Positions 9,798-18,240 of a stretch of 64,000 nucleotides of DNA are shown here, in pieces. The translations under genes were made by a program, and so were the position numbers. Below the pieces are notes generated by a model. The model was not told the DNA's origin. It made no database searches and worked only from the letters and a program-made list of their open reading frames with translations. Source of the DNA: Bradyrhizobium sp. C9 (GTDB lineage: Bacteria > Pseudomonadota > Alphaproteobacteria > Rhizobiales > Xanthobacteraceae); assembly GCF_002532045.1 (NCBI RefSeq), contig NZ_NWTG01000007.1, positions 62,001 through 126,000 of the forward strand, in the 5' to 3' direction. Each line of letters begins with the position of its first letter. The first letter of the stretch is position 1.

Positions 9798-10341
9798 AGT
9801 CGTCCCGCCGCGTACGCCATCGCTGGCGGCGATCGTTTATCCGCAGAACGAATACCCTGCGGCGGCCTTTGAGGCGCTGGTCGCATCGTGTCGTCGCGGC
9901 AGATTGTTGCTTGCCGGCGTCTTGCAGCGCCTGGTTGACGCGGCGTCGGAGCGACGATGTGATGTCCTCCTGGAGGATTTAAGCACCGGCCATCGCACGT
10001 CGATCTATGAGGATCGCGGTGCTGGCGCGTCGGGCTGCCGGCTCGACGAGTCGGCGCTTGCAGAGGTCGCTGCGCGGATCGAAGGCGGCTTGGCCGATGC
10101 ACCGGATGTGCTGGTGCTCAACAAATTCGGCAAGGCCGAATGCGGCGGTGGCGGACTGCTCGACCTCATCGCCAAGGCGATGGAGTACAATATCACCGTC
10201 GTGATCGGCGTTCCCCAGAACAATTTGCCCGCGTGGCGCGGTTTTGCCGGTGATTTCGGAACGGAGCTGTCTGCCGATATCAGCGAGATCGAAAGATGGG
10301 TGGAGGGCCTGCGCGGGCTTGCGGTCCCACGTAGTGGATAG
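9766..10341 (+). CDS. DUF2478 family protein
   Basis: This 191-residue protein matches the DUF2478 family by the element VLNKFGKAECGGGGLLDLI (about residues 114-132) and by its N-terminal AAIVYPQNEYPAAAFEALV. The family resembles P-loop-like nucleotide proteins but has no proven role. It often sits near molybdenum transport or nitrate reductase genes. It starts 32 bases inside the end of moaB with GAGGTG upstream, so it is the last gene of the nar operon. A link to molybdenum or nitrate metabolism is inferred from context. Confidence 0.88.
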   Translation: MSATLSARRPEVVPPRTPSLAAIVYPQNEYPAAAFEALVASCRRGRLLLAGVLQRLVDAASERRCDVLLEDLSTGHRTSIYEDRGAGASGCRLDESALAEVAARIEGGLADAPDVLVLNKFGKAECGGGGLLDLIAKAMEYNITVVIGVPQNNLPAWRGFAGDFGTELSADISEIERWVEGLRGLAVPRSG

Positions 10342-10393
10342 GATGTCGTCGACGTCGAAGCTGCGAGCGTTCATGGCGGAGGCCCCATTCGAG

Positions 10394-10549
10394 TCATTGG
10401 GTCGTGAACAGGACGGTGGCGATCCCGACCGACAGAAGGATCGCCGAGACCGTCGCGACGGTCGAAAGCACGCCCATTGCCCGCAGCATGCCGGCGAAAA
10501 CGACGATGATGGGCGTTGCCGTGAGAAGGCCTAGCTGCGCTTCGCTCAT
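10394..10549 (-). CDS. Small one-helix membrane protein, divergent from norE
   Basis: This 51-residue open frame is seen only by direct reading. It starts at ATG 10549 with GGAG four bases upstream and ends at TGA 10394-10396. Its sequence is strongly hydrophobic in two stretches (LLTATPIIVVFAGML and VATVSAILLSVGIATVLF), so it is probably an inner-membrane peptide. It is transcribed away from norE, and one FNR-type dyad at 10614-10629 lies midway between the two starts. Family not recognised. Confidence 0.6.
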   Translation of the reverse strand: MSEAQLGLLTATPIIVVFAGMLRAMGVLSTVATVSAILLSVGIATVLFTTQ

Positions 10550-10613
10550 GAAACTCCGGATCCCGCAGACGATAGGTGACGGTCCGAACCTAGTCCGGCG
10601 ACCAGCATCCGTC

Positions 10614-10629
10614 TTTGTCGGGGGACAAA
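10614..10629. promoter_or_regulatory. CRP/FNR-type dyad between the 51-codon gene and norE
   Basis: Perfect dyad TTTGTC-GGGG-GACAAA with the spacing of CRP/FNR-family sites (TTG-N8-CAA). Its centre is about 65 bases from the norE ATG and about 72 from the leftward ATG. A transcript starting 41 bases away would have a short leader in either direction. Likely bound by the NnrR-type regulator encoded at 17844-18644. Confidence 0.7.
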
Positions 10630-10686
10630 GATCGGACGCTGGATCCCGGTTACGGGTTGACGAACGTAAACTGCTGAAGGACGTCG

Positions 10687-11262
10687 ATGTCGGCGCGGGA
10701 GTTCGAACCGCGGGAAGGCGGATGGGGAGTCTTCGCCGAGTTGCTGGGCGACCCGATGATGTGGGTGCTGATCTTCAGCGAGCTCGCGGTCTTCGGTCTC
10801 CTCCTCGGAGCCTTTTCGGTCGCTCGCGCGGTGGACCCCTCGGGATTCGCTGACGGGCAGAAGCTGCTCGATCCGGACCTCGCCGGCTTGAACACGCTGG
10901 TGTTGGTGACGAGCGGTTGGGCTGCCGCACGCGGCGTCTTGGCCGCGCGCGAAGGGAAGCGGGCCAGCTGCCAGCGCTGGCTGTCGCTGGGGATCGCTCT
11001 AGGCGCGGCGTTTGTCGCCATCAAGCTATCCGAGTATTCCCGCGAGGTCGCTGCCGGTGCCGGGCTGGAGACCAGCACGTTCTTCACGCTGTACTTCCTC
11101 CTGACTGGATTCCACCTGCTGCATGTCGTGCTCGGGATGACAATCTTGGCCATAGTTCTACGGAGCGCAGACGCTCATGCGGTCGAGACCGGGACGTCGT
11201 TCTGGCACATGGTCGACCTCGTCTGGGTCCTGATCTTTCCGATCGTCTACCTGGTGCGCTGA
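10687..11262 (+). CDS. norE: NorE, cytochrome c oxidase subunit III-like protein
   Basis: NorE belongs to the cytochrome oxidase subunit III family and accompanies NO reductase operons, where it raises reductase activity without being catalytic. The 191-residue protein has about five membrane helices, with family elements FAELLGDPMMWVLIFSELAVFG and the histidines in FYLLLTGFHLLHVVLGM. The ATG has GAAGGA about seven bases upstream and an FNR-type dyad further up. In other bradyrhizobia norE is followed by norC and norB; here neither follows. Confidence 0.9.
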   Translation: MSAREFEPREGGWGVFAELLGDPMMWVLIFSELAVFGLLLGAFSVARAVDPSGFADGQKLLDPDLAGLNTLVLVTSGWAAARGVLAAREGKRASCQRWLSLGIALGAAFVAIKLSEYSREVAAGAGLETSTFFTLYFLLTGFHLLHVVLGMTILAIVLRSADAHAVETGTSFWHMVDLVWVLIFPIVYLVR

Positions 11263-11263
11263 C

Positions 11264-11392
11264 ATGGCCCGACATCCTCTCGAGACGACGTTGTTGGTCC
11301 TGATCGGCCTGGCGGTCGCGACGCTGCTTGCCTCGCTGTTCAGCCGGTCGCACCGATCGAAGCCGTCGATCCGTTGCAGCGGGATCTCTTGA
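11264..11392 (+). pseudogene. norF: Remnant of a norF-like gene (N-terminal fragment)
   Basis: One base after the norE stop an ATG opens a 42-residue frame starting MARHPLETTLLVLIGLAVAT, a single membrane helix resembling the beginning of NorF, a small helper often beside NorE. After about residue 27 the frame reads into norD sequence in a different frame and soon stops. I interpret it as the first third of norF left by a deletion. NorF identity rests on position and hydrophobic pattern only. Confidence 0.45.
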
Positions 11393-12897
11393 CGCTGCGT
11401 CGGGTATGCGAGACGTCCGCCCTTGTCACTGCCCGGTTCCCAGGACTTGCCGAGACATACCGACGACTCGCCGGAGCGATGGTGATCGCCCGTCCGCAGC
11501 GCCCATTGCCGCGCGTCGAGCGGGATGTGGAGACCATCGTCATGGCGCTGCTCGGAGCCGGCGAGACTCCGAAAGGTAAACTCCTGACCGCTGTCGTCGG
11601 CACCGGCGAGCCGCCCGAGAAGGCGCCGCCCGGATATCGCCCGATGCTGCCTTGCCCGCTGTGGGGCGATTGCTGGATCCGGGAAGCGGTCGCGCCCCAA
11701 GCAGACCATGACGAGCAGCCGTCCGGCGCGGCAGAGGAAGCCGGTCCCGACACCCGCAAACGTTTCGCGATCCGGGAGCAGGAGGACAGCAGAGCTCAAC
11801 GCGATCCCTTCATCCTGAACCGCTTCGAGAAGATCCTGGCGATGGCGGAGATGGTCAACGTCGACCGCCCTTCCGACGACAGCGATGAGGATGACGCCCG
11901 CAAGGCAGCCGACGACCTCGACGAACTCGCGATCTCGCGACGCAAGGGCAAGCCCGCACGCAAGCTGAGGCTCGATCTCGATCTGCCGCCGGAAGCCGTC
12001 GATGCCGCGCGGCTCGAGGCGGGGCGGCTCTATCCGGAATGGAACTATCGTACCGGCAGCTACATGCCGGATTACTGCCGCGTTCTGACCTCGGAGGTGA
12101 GCGAAAACGGAGAAGATTGGCAGCCGGACGACGCCATGTTGCGGCGGATCCGGCAGGTGCGCCGTCAGTTCGAAACGCTGCGGCCCCGTCATGAACTGGT
12201 GAGGGCGCAGCCCGATGGGCACGACCTCGATCTCGACGCGCTGGTCCGCGCGCGATGCGACCTCCGTGCGGGCAGCGGCTCGCTAGAGCGCGTCCATCTG
12301 GCGATGCGCCCGCAGGGTCACGACCTGGCCGCCACGCTGCTGGTCGACGTATCGCTCTCGACCGACGCCTGGGTGGACGGACATCGCGTACTGGACGTCG
12401 AGAAAGAGGCACTGCTGGTGCTGGCTAACGGCCTCGCGGCGTGCGGTGATCGCCACAGCATTCTGACGTTCACCTCACGCCGCCGTTCGTGGGTCCGGCT
12501 CGAGACCGTCAAGGCCTTCGGCGAGCCGATGACAACGCAGGTCGAGAAGCGAATCGGGGCACTCAAGCCGGGATACTACACCCGCATCGGTGCTGCGGTC
12601 CGACATGCCGCCTCGGAGCTCGCCGCCCAGCCGCATCGCAAGAAGCTGCTGATCGTACTCACCGATGGCAAGCCCAACGATGTGGATCATTACGAAGGCC
12701 GGTTCGCCGTCGAAGACACCCGCAAGGCGATCCAGGAAGCCCGGCGGCTGGGAACGGCCGTATTCGGCGTCACCATCGATGCCGCCGCGCAGAGCTACTT
12801 TCCGACGCTGTTCGGGCGCGGCGGTTACGCCATCGTCGGCAACATCAGGCGGCTGCCGGCAGCACTGCCTGCGATCTATCGCCAACTCACACAGTAG
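11341..12897 (+). pseudogene. norD: norD lacking its 5' end (VWA-domain NO reductase activation protein)
   Basis: NorD is a cytoplasmic von Willebrand A protein that works with the NorQ ATPase to activate NO reductase. The frame carries NorD middle and C-terminal sequence: the PDYCRVL region, then a VWA domain with the metal-site motif DVSLSTDAWVDG (from about base 12346) and LIVLTDGKPNDVDHYEG. Known NorD proteins have about 630 residues; about 518 are left here, beginning at QPVAPIEAVDPLQRDLL. The only start in reach is TTG 11374 without a clear ribosome site. norC, norB and norQ, which should precede it, are missing, so I call a deletion fusing norF to norD. Whether a shortened protein is made cannot be told. 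Confidence 0.7.
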
Positions 12898-12906
12898 GCG
12901 ACTGGC

Positions 12907-12935
12907 AAAAAGAAGCCCGGCAACTCGGCCGGGCT
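12907..12935. terminator. Hairpin terminator after norD
   Basis: Eight-base perfect stem AGCCCGGC / GCCGGGCT with a six-base loop begins 17 bases after the norD stop. The adjacent run of A (12907-12911) gives a T tract on the minus strand, so it may act in both directions. Confidence 0.55.
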
Positions 12936-13478
12936 CTGAGTATCGAGACAACGCCAATGGGAGAAATGGGTCGCTCGTCTTGAACGGAGCAATTCAAGCA
13001 TGCCGCGGCCCGATCGTATTTGAGCCAGCGCAAACTAAACCTACAAACCTTGCCCACCCGGAGCGCGCTCCCGGGAGTTTTCATCGTGCGGATCGTCTTC
13101 GAGCGGGTCGGCGCGATCATCGACCGATGGACGCATCTGCATTGCGAAATCGGCCGCAACGAACGAAGTCTTCCAGGCAAGCCGTTGCCGGCGACGCCTG
13201 GCCCGAAGGCGAATCGCGGAACTGGAGAGCATCCTTGGTCCTCGTGCTTCGGTCATGAGAACCCGTCACCGCTTTGCTATGGTTGACGTGGCGCAAGGAG
13301 TGATGGCCGTGGTAATATGGATGAACAGGCCAGACGATGAGCATTCGCGAAGATATGCAGGTGCTGCGCCTGTTGAGGGCGTTCTTGTCTTGAGGAACGG
13401 GCCGCCAGAACGGCCGGACGAACATCGCTAGCCGGTTCGATCGGCAGAAACGGCAGCGTCCTTTGCAGATTGCGCTTC
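12936..13478. other. 543-base region without a supported gene
   Basis: Open frames on both strands here are short, lack ribosome sites and resemble no family I know. The one clear signal is an FNR-type dyad at 13020-13033. The region may be remnant sequence left by the rearrangements that shortened the nor operon. Confidence 0.5.
13020..13033. promoter_or_regulatory. CRP/FNR-type dyad with no clear target gene
   Basis: TTGAG-CCAG-CGCAA, extended by a flanking T and A, fits the TTG-N8-CAA pattern of the other sites in this island. No convincing gene starts within 150 bases on either side, so it may be a relic promoter. Confidence 0.45.
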
Positions 13479-14831
13479 TCAGACGGCGCGGCTGTGGATC
13501 GCCGTCGACCGGGCAAGATGAGCGTCGAATGCGGAAGCCAAGCTCCGGACCAGAAATTCGGCGCCAGCGCTTACCGAGATCAGATCGTCGCTCATGGTCA
13601 CCGCTCCGTCCGCGACGAGGCTTTCGAGTCGCGAGCGATCAACGATGGCCGCATCCGGATCGCGGCCGTGCGACCTGGCGATCTCCGAGAGATCGACGGC
13701 CATGTCGCACATGACCCGCTCGATGATGTCGCCGCGGAAGCGGTCGTCTCCGGTGAACGCGTAGCCCTTGACGGTCGCGAGCTGCTCCTCCGCGATGCGC
13801 GCCAGGTAGTCGCGTGTCGCGACCGCGTTCTGAACGAAGCCCTGCGGCATCCGACCGATGGCGCTTGCGCCCAGGCCGACAAGCGTTTCGGCGGTATCGT
13901 TGGTGTAGCCCTGGAAGTTCCGCCGCAATCGGCCCTCCCGCTTCGCAACAGTGAGCTCGTCCGAGGGGAGCGCGAAGTGATCGAAGCCGATGCGTACGTA
14001 GCCCGCATCGACGAGCGCCTCGACGATCGCTTCGGACTGCCGATGTCGTTCGATGCTGTCGGGCAAGGCGCTTTCGTCGATCTTGCGCTGGTGCTTCTTG
14101 AACGAGGGGACATGCGCATAGCCGAACACGGAGAACCGATCCGGCCGGAGCTCGACGCACCTCGCGACGGTGTCGAGGCAGGAACTCACCGTCTGAAGCG
14201 GCAGCCCGTACAGCAGATCGAAGTTGAGTTTGTCGATGCCGTTTCTCCGCAGGCCCTCGACGCTCCGGGCAGTCTGGTCGAAGCTCTGCAAGCGGTTGAT
14301 GGCGCGCTGGACCGCGGGGTCGAAGCTCTGCACGCCCAGGCTGGCGCGGTTGACCCCACTGAAGCCCAGAGCCTCAGTCATCGGCTCGGTCAACGTGCGC
14401 GGGTCGATCTCGACGGCGATCTCGGCTTTGGGCAGCACGAAGTAGGAATAGCGCAGCGCGCCGACCAGATCGGCGAAGGTCTCGGGGGTCATGATCGTCG
14501 GCGTGCCACCTCCGAAGTGGATGTGCGAGATCGGCTGCCGATGGCCGATGCTCTCCGCAACCAGATGCGCCTCGGTGCGCAGGCCCGAGGCGTAGATGGC
14601 GATCGGATCGTCCTTCTTCGTGACCGAGGTGTGGCAGCCGCAGTACCAGCACATGGATCGGCAGAACGGCACGTGCAGGTAGATAGAGGCCGGCCGTCGT
14701 GGAGAGATCGACTTCAGCCATCCGCGATATTCGGCTTCGCCGATCGACGGATTGAAGTGCGGGGCCGTTGGATAGCTGGTGTAGCGGGGGAGCCTGTCCT
14801 GACCGTACCGTCTTGCGAGATCCGAGCGCAT
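13479..14831 (-). CDS. hemN: HemN, oxygen-independent coproporphyrinogen III oxidase
   Basis: HemN is a radical-SAM enzyme that makes protoporphyrinogen IX without oxygen, needed for haem under the conditions where nitrate is respired. The protein has 450 residues. The radical-SAM cysteines are visible in CRSMCWYCGC (C57, C61, C64, with C66 the fourth). The HFGGGTPT glycine motif follows. I prefer the ATG at 14831 because GGAAAGG lies about six bases upstream; the ATG at 14846 has no ribosome site. An FNR-type dyad sits about 53 bases upstream, so it likely has its own anaerobic promoter although ccmE precedes it closely. Confidence 0.95.
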   Translation of the reverse strand: MRSDLARRYGQDRLPRYTSYPTAPHFNPSIGEAEYRGWLKSISPRRPASIYLHVPFCRSMCWYCGCHTSVTKKDDPIAIYASGLRTEAHLVAESIGHRQPISHIHFGGGTPTIMTPETFADLVGALRYSYFVLPKAEIAVEIDPRTLTEPMTEALGFSGVNRASLGVQSFDPAVQRAINRLQSFDQTARSVEGLRRNGIDKLNFDLLYGLPLQTVSSCLDTVARCVELRPDRFSVFGYAHVPSFKKHQRKIDESALPDSIERHRQSEAIVEALVDAGYVRIGFDHFALPSDELTVAKREGRLRRNFQGYTNDTAETLVGLGASAIGRMPQGFVQNAVATRDYLARIAEEQLATVKGYAFTGDDRFRGDIIERVMCDMAVDLSEIARSHGRDPDAAIVDRSRLESLVADGAVTMSDDLISVSAGAEFLVRSLASAFDAHLARSTAIHSRAV

Positions 14832-14883
14832 CGTCTGCCTTTCCATTGTACGAGGATATTGCCGGATGCGGCGTTCCCGAAAG

Positions 14884-14897
14884 TTGCGTCAGGTCAA
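14884..14897. promoter_or_regulatory. CRP/FNR-type dyad upstream of hemN
   Basis: TTGCG-TCAG-GTCAA lies between ccmE and hemN, with its centre about 60 bases from the hemN ATG. Bradyrhizobial hemN genes are known targets of FixK-type regulators. It would let hemN be induced independently of nirK. Confidence 0.65.
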
Positions 14898-14944
14898 TTT
14901 CGGAGCAGCTGGCAGGGGCGCCGGACAGGTCAAGGCCGTGTCTC

Positions 14945-15385
14945 TCAAGGCGTGTCGTTCTTCCAATGACCCTGCTTCTTCAGAGCGTCGGCCACCTCCC
15001 TGGGCATGTAGTTTTCGTCGTGCTTTGCCAGGACAGTGTCGGCGCGAAACACGCCAGCCCCGTCCAGAGCGCCTTCGGCGACGACGCCTTGGCCTTCCCT
15101 GAACAGATCGGGGAGGGGGCCTCTGAAGCTCACCGGGATGCTGCCTCCTCCATCAGCGATACTGAACGTGGCGGCCAGACCGTCTCCGCGCGTCAGCGAG
15201 CCCGGCTGGACCAGCCCGCCGAGGCGGAAGCGCTTGCCCGCTACGATGTGCCTCTCCGCCGCCATCGTGGGTGTCGTGAAGAACACGATGGAGTCGCGGA
15301 GCGCGTTGAGGACGAGTCCCGTCGCGACGGCGAGCACCGCGAGCGAACTTCCGATCATCACCATCCGTCGTTGTCTGCGTTTCAT
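14945..15385 (-). CDS. ccmE: CcmE-type cytochrome c maturation haem chaperone
   Basis: CcmE holds haem covalently on a histidine in the periplasm and passes it to apocytochrome c. The protein has 146 residues: a basic start, one N-terminal membrane helix (about 8-28), then a beta-rich domain. The haem-binding His122 and the conserved Tyr126 are present in KHDENYMP. Other ccm genes are not in the window, so this is a stand-alone copy placed behind nirV. It could be the only copy or an extra one serving denitrification cytochromes. It lies 112 bases downstream of nirV in the same direction. Confidence 0.9.
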   Translation of the reverse strand: MKRRQRRMVMIGSSLAVLAVATGLVLNALRDSIVFFTTPTMAAERHIVAGKRFRLGGLVQPGSLTRGDGLAATFSIADGGGSIPVSFRGPLPDLFREGQGVVAEGALDGAGVFRADTVLAKHDENYMPREVADALKKQGHWKNDTP

Positions 15386-15496
15386 GTCTTGCCGCGATCG
15401 GTTTTGCGCCGTGCGCTCGAAGGCTCTTGCGACAGCCCTTCTAGGGGCTGAGCCGCGGCGGGACCTTGCGCCAGCTCAAGATGGGGTCCGAATTGT

Positions 15497-16360
15497 CTAC
15501 GCCCGCCGCAGCAGCTTCACGGCTTTGCGGAAAGCGTCGGCGACGGCAGCTCCGGGACGCTCGACGATCAGACGGAAGCCCAGATTCGTCGGCGGAACCC
15601 CGGCCGCGCAACCGCCCGACTTCGGATCGCGGATGAAATCGGTCATGTAGGCGCGATGGGCCCCTTCCACGACGCGTACTCCGCAATTGGTGTTCGTCAC
15701 CTGCTCGCGGTTCCCATCCAACGAGGCGCGGATGAAGCAAGTATCCGTCCACTCCCAGATGTTGCCGGCCAGGTCGTCGAGGCCCTTGCTATTGGTCCCG
15801 AATGTGCCGCCGGGCTGCGGAGCGGTCTCGGCCGGTCTCGAACGGTTCGATTCGGTTTCGTAGCGGGCGATCCATGCCTGGGCGGGGTCGGCGGGATCGA
15901 CGAGCGGCAGGGCTTCGTCGCGCGCCTTTTCGGCCGCGGCGAACGTCCACTCCTCGTCGGTTGGCAGCCGATGCGTGACGCCCGTCTTCAGAGAGATCCA
16001 AGCTGCGTAAGTTGAAGCGTCGTGCCAGCTGACGCCGACGATCGGAACGTCTCGTCGTCCGGACTGAGATCCGACGCGCGGACAGGCGCCTTCTTCGACG
16101 CATCGGTCATATTCCGCGACCGTGACCTGCCGCTTCATGACGAGCAGCTCCGTCGGCGAGCCGAGCCCGCGCAGCGGCCCCTCCACCGGCTTGCCGCTTC
16201 GCGAGAAGTCGCCGGCGGCGCGGTAGCTGAAGGAGGCTGGCGCCAGGCGGCTGATCCCCTCCGGATCGACCTGGGGCGGAGGCGCAAGAACGGTCGCGAG
16301 CACGGGCGCGGCCAGCGCGCCGACGAGCATCGCGATCTTGATCTTCATCAGCATCAGCAT
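15497..16360 (-). CDS. nirV: NirV, formylglycine-generating-enzyme-like protein linked to nirK
   Basis: NirV is a SUMF1/FGE-sulfatase-domain protein commonly cotranscribed with nirK; its biochemical role is not settled. The 287-residue protein has an N-terminal signal peptide, then the FGE-like core with VTVAEYDRCVEEG, VGVSWHDASTYAAW, HRLPTDEEWTFAA, GNIWEWTDTC and a C-terminal NLGFRLI. The ATG at 16360 is preceded by AAGGAG at seven bases, better placed than the GTG at 16363. It starts 58 bases after the nirK stop. The cysteines resemble those that bind copper in FGE, which I infer could link it to the copper enzyme. Confidence 0.9.
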   Translation of the reverse strand: MLMLMKIKIAMLVGALAAPVLATVLAPPPQVDPEGISRLAPASFSYRAAGDFSRSGKPVEGPLRGLGSPTELLVMKRQVTVAEYDRCVEEGACPRVGSQSGRRDVPIVGVSWHDASTYAAWISLKTGVTHRLPTDEEWTFAAAEKARDEALPLVDPADPAQAWIARYETESNRSRPAETAPQPGGTFGTNSKGLDDLAGNIWEWTDTCFIRASLDGNREQVTNTNCGVRVVEGAHRAYMTDFIRDPKSGGCAAGVPPTNLGFRLIVERPGAAVADAFRKAVKLLRRA

Positions 16361-16418
16361 CACGGGTCTCCTTAAGAAGAACGGCCCGCGGCGAACCGCG
16401 GGCCGCGCTCGACGCCAC

Positions 16419-17546
16419 CTACCGGGTGACGGCCACCGGATCGGCGGTGCCGACCTTGTCGGGGGGGACGGGGCTGGGAGGGGTGACCTGCTTCATCAGG
16501 TCATCGTTCCACTTTCCTTCGACCTTGAAGTGTGCGGCGGCACCCAGTTCGACCGCCTCGATCAGGTTATGGTTCACGTAGGCGTAGATTCCAGGCTCGC
16601 GGAAAGTGTAGAGGGCGGCACCGGCCGAACCGCCCCGGACGAACCAGGTCTCGAGGTCCTTCTCCGGCGGATTGTTGAATTTGCCGGTCTCCCAGACGTA
16701 GTCGCCGTGGCCCCCGATCAGGTGCGGACGGGTGTCGCGATTGGCCTGCGAGTGCACGATCAGCACGGTCTCGCCGACCTTCGCGGTCATGGCGTTCTTG
16801 CCGGTAAGCGAGCCGACGCTGCCGTTGAAAACGACATGCGTCGGAATCAGCTTGCGCATGACCTCGGTCGTGTCTGCATAGGATTCACCGACCGTCTCAT
16901 AGGTCTTGTATTTGCCGTTCTCGTCCTTCGGCACGTAGAGATCGTTCTCGCCGATGTAGTAGATCTTGTCGTAGTGCAGCGACTTGCCCGCGCCGTCCTT
17001 CAGACCGTCGCGCGGTAGCACCATGACGGTGCCGTGCATGCCCGACACGACGTGCCAGGGGATCATGCCTTCGGGCGCGCAGTGGTAGACGAACACGCCA
17101 GGACGCGTCGCCTTCCAGCGCAGCTTCACTTGCTCGCCCGGATTGACCTTCGTCAACGCGCCGCCGCCGAGGCCTCCCGTCGCCGAATGCAGGTCGATGT
17201 TGTGCGGCATGGAATTGGTCTCGGGATTGACCAGCGTGAGCTCCATGTAGTCGCCTTCGTGCAGCACCATCATCGGGCCCGGCATCGAGCCGTCGTAGGT
17301 CATCGCCCAGAACTTGGTCCCTGCAGAATCGATCACGACCTCCTTCTCGCGGATCGTCAGCTTGAACTCGATGATCTTGGGGCCTGACTTGGTCGCCTGC
17401 TCGTGAGGATGCACGGCGGGCGGCGCCACCAGCGTCACCTTCTCGCGCGGAAGCTTCAGCTCGTCCGCAGTCTCCGCGACGACCGGTGCCGTCATCATCA
17501 ACGCCGCGATCGCGGCGCCCATCAGTGCAGTCCTTCGCGTGAGCAT
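16419..17546 (-). CDS. nirK: NirK, copper-containing nitrite reductase
   Basis: NirK reduces nitrite to nitric oxide in the periplasm. The protein has 375 residues starting at ATG 17546 with GGAGAG upstream; the longer open frame reaching 17684 is not needed. The twin-arginine-like LTRRTALMG leader is visible. Type 1 copper ligands are H115, C156, H165 and M170. Type 2 ligands are H120, H155 and H326. The catalytic pair D118 and H275 is also present. These all sit at a constant offset of 20 from the well-studied Alcaligenes enzyme. An FNR-type dyad lies at 17671-17684. The enzyme should be functional. Confidence 0.97.
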   Translation of the reverse strand: MLTRRTALMGAAIAALMMTAPVVAETADELKLPREKVTLVAPPAVHPHEQATKSGPKIIEFKLTIREKEVVIDSAGTKFWAMTYDGSMPGPMMVLHEGDYMELTLVNPETNSMPHNIDLHSATGGLGGGALTKVNPGEQVKLRWKATRPGVFVYHCAPEGMIPWHVVSGMHGTVMVLPRDGLKDGAGKSLHYDKIYYIGENDLYVPKDENGKYKTYETVGESYADTTEVMRKLIPTHVVFNGSVGSLTGKNAMTAKVGETVLIVHSQANRDTRPHLIGGHGDYVWETGKFNNPPEKDLETWFVRGGSAGAALYTFREPGIYAYVNHNLIEAVELGAAAHFKVEGKWNDDLMKQVTPPSPVPPDKVGTADPVAVTR

Positions 17547-17670
17547 GATCGCTCTCCATCGGTTGATCTCTGCAATTCGATAGGTGGATGCTGAACCATG
17601 CGGACCCGAAGCTCTTTGTGCTGGAACAACGTTCGCGATGGATCTACGAAACGGTTGTTCGACGGAGAAT

Positions 17671-17684
17671 TTGCGCAGGAGCAA
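17671..17684. promoter_or_regulatory. CRP/FNR-type dyad between nirK and the DUF1858 gene
   Basis: TTGCG-CAGG-AGCAA, preceded by T and followed by A, is centred about 131 bases from the nirK ATG and about 71 bases from the DUF1858 ATG at 17749. It can plausibly drive both divergent genes. Confidence 0.65.
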
Positions 17685-17748
17685 AGAGAGCTCGAGCGCG
17701 ACCGGTTACAGTGGCTGCATGGCAAAGAATGCAATCCCAAGCACCGAG

Positions 17749-18240
17749 ATGTCCGTCGACGACGTGATGCACCGTTGGCCGCTCTCGATCCGCGTTTTCC
17801 TGGATTTTGGGATGCGATGCGTCGGCTGTCCGATTGCATCATTTCACTCGATCGCCGAGGCGTGTGCCGAGCACTCCGTTGATGCCGAAGTCTTTCTGCC
17901 AAGGATACTGGACGCGGCTGCCTGGGGTCCGCGCCGGCGTACCTGGATGGCTTCGTCGCCTTCGGCGAGACCGTGCAGCCGGTGCGCGTCGCGCAGCACG
18001 ATGCGCTGCCTGCCGCCCTCGACCAGCCCCTCGCTTTCCCAGGCGCTGAGGATCCGACTGACGGTGTGCAACGTCGTTCCGGTCATCTCGGCGATGTCTT
18101 GTCGGCTGATCGGAAAGTCGATCTCGACGCCGGCATCGACCTTTTTTCCGGCCTGCTTAGCCAGGCGCAGCAGCGCATGCGCCACCCGCTGCTCGACCTG
18201 CTCGTTCGAGATCTCGATCACGCGTGCCTGGGTGTCCTGA
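17749..18240 (+). CDS. DUF1858-domain protein with aberrant read-through C-terminus
   Basis: The first 57 or so residues (MSVDDVMHRWPLSIRVFLDF, then MRCVGCPIASFHSIAEAC) are a DUF1858 domain, a small fold with a CxxC motif that often accompanies nitrogen-oxide metabolism genes. DUF1858 proteins of this type normally end just after this domain. Here the frame continues for over 100 residues antisense to the regulator gene, with low-complexity Ser/Ala/Arg content typical of non-coding frames. I infer that a deletion near 17920-17950 removed the native stop. An in-frame ATG at 17719 is possible but would leave no leader. Confidence 0.65.
   Translation: MSVDDVMHRWPLSIRVFLDFGMRCVGCPIASFHSIAEACAEHSVDAEVFLPRILDAAAWGPRRRTWMASSPSARPCSRCASRSTMRCLPPSTSPSLSQALRIRLTVCNVVPVISAMSCRLIGKSISTPASTFFPACLARRSSACATRCSTCSFEISITRAWVS

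Noticed and set aside
13100..13340. Arg-rich frame around RRRLARRRIAELESILG resembling DUF1127
   Set aside because: No start codon with a ribosome site and only a few matching residues.
13470..14969. 499-codon plus-strand open frame
   Set aside because: Exactly antisense to hemN, whose catalytic cysteines are intact; Arg/Ala/Asp-rich composition typical of a GC-rich shadow frame.
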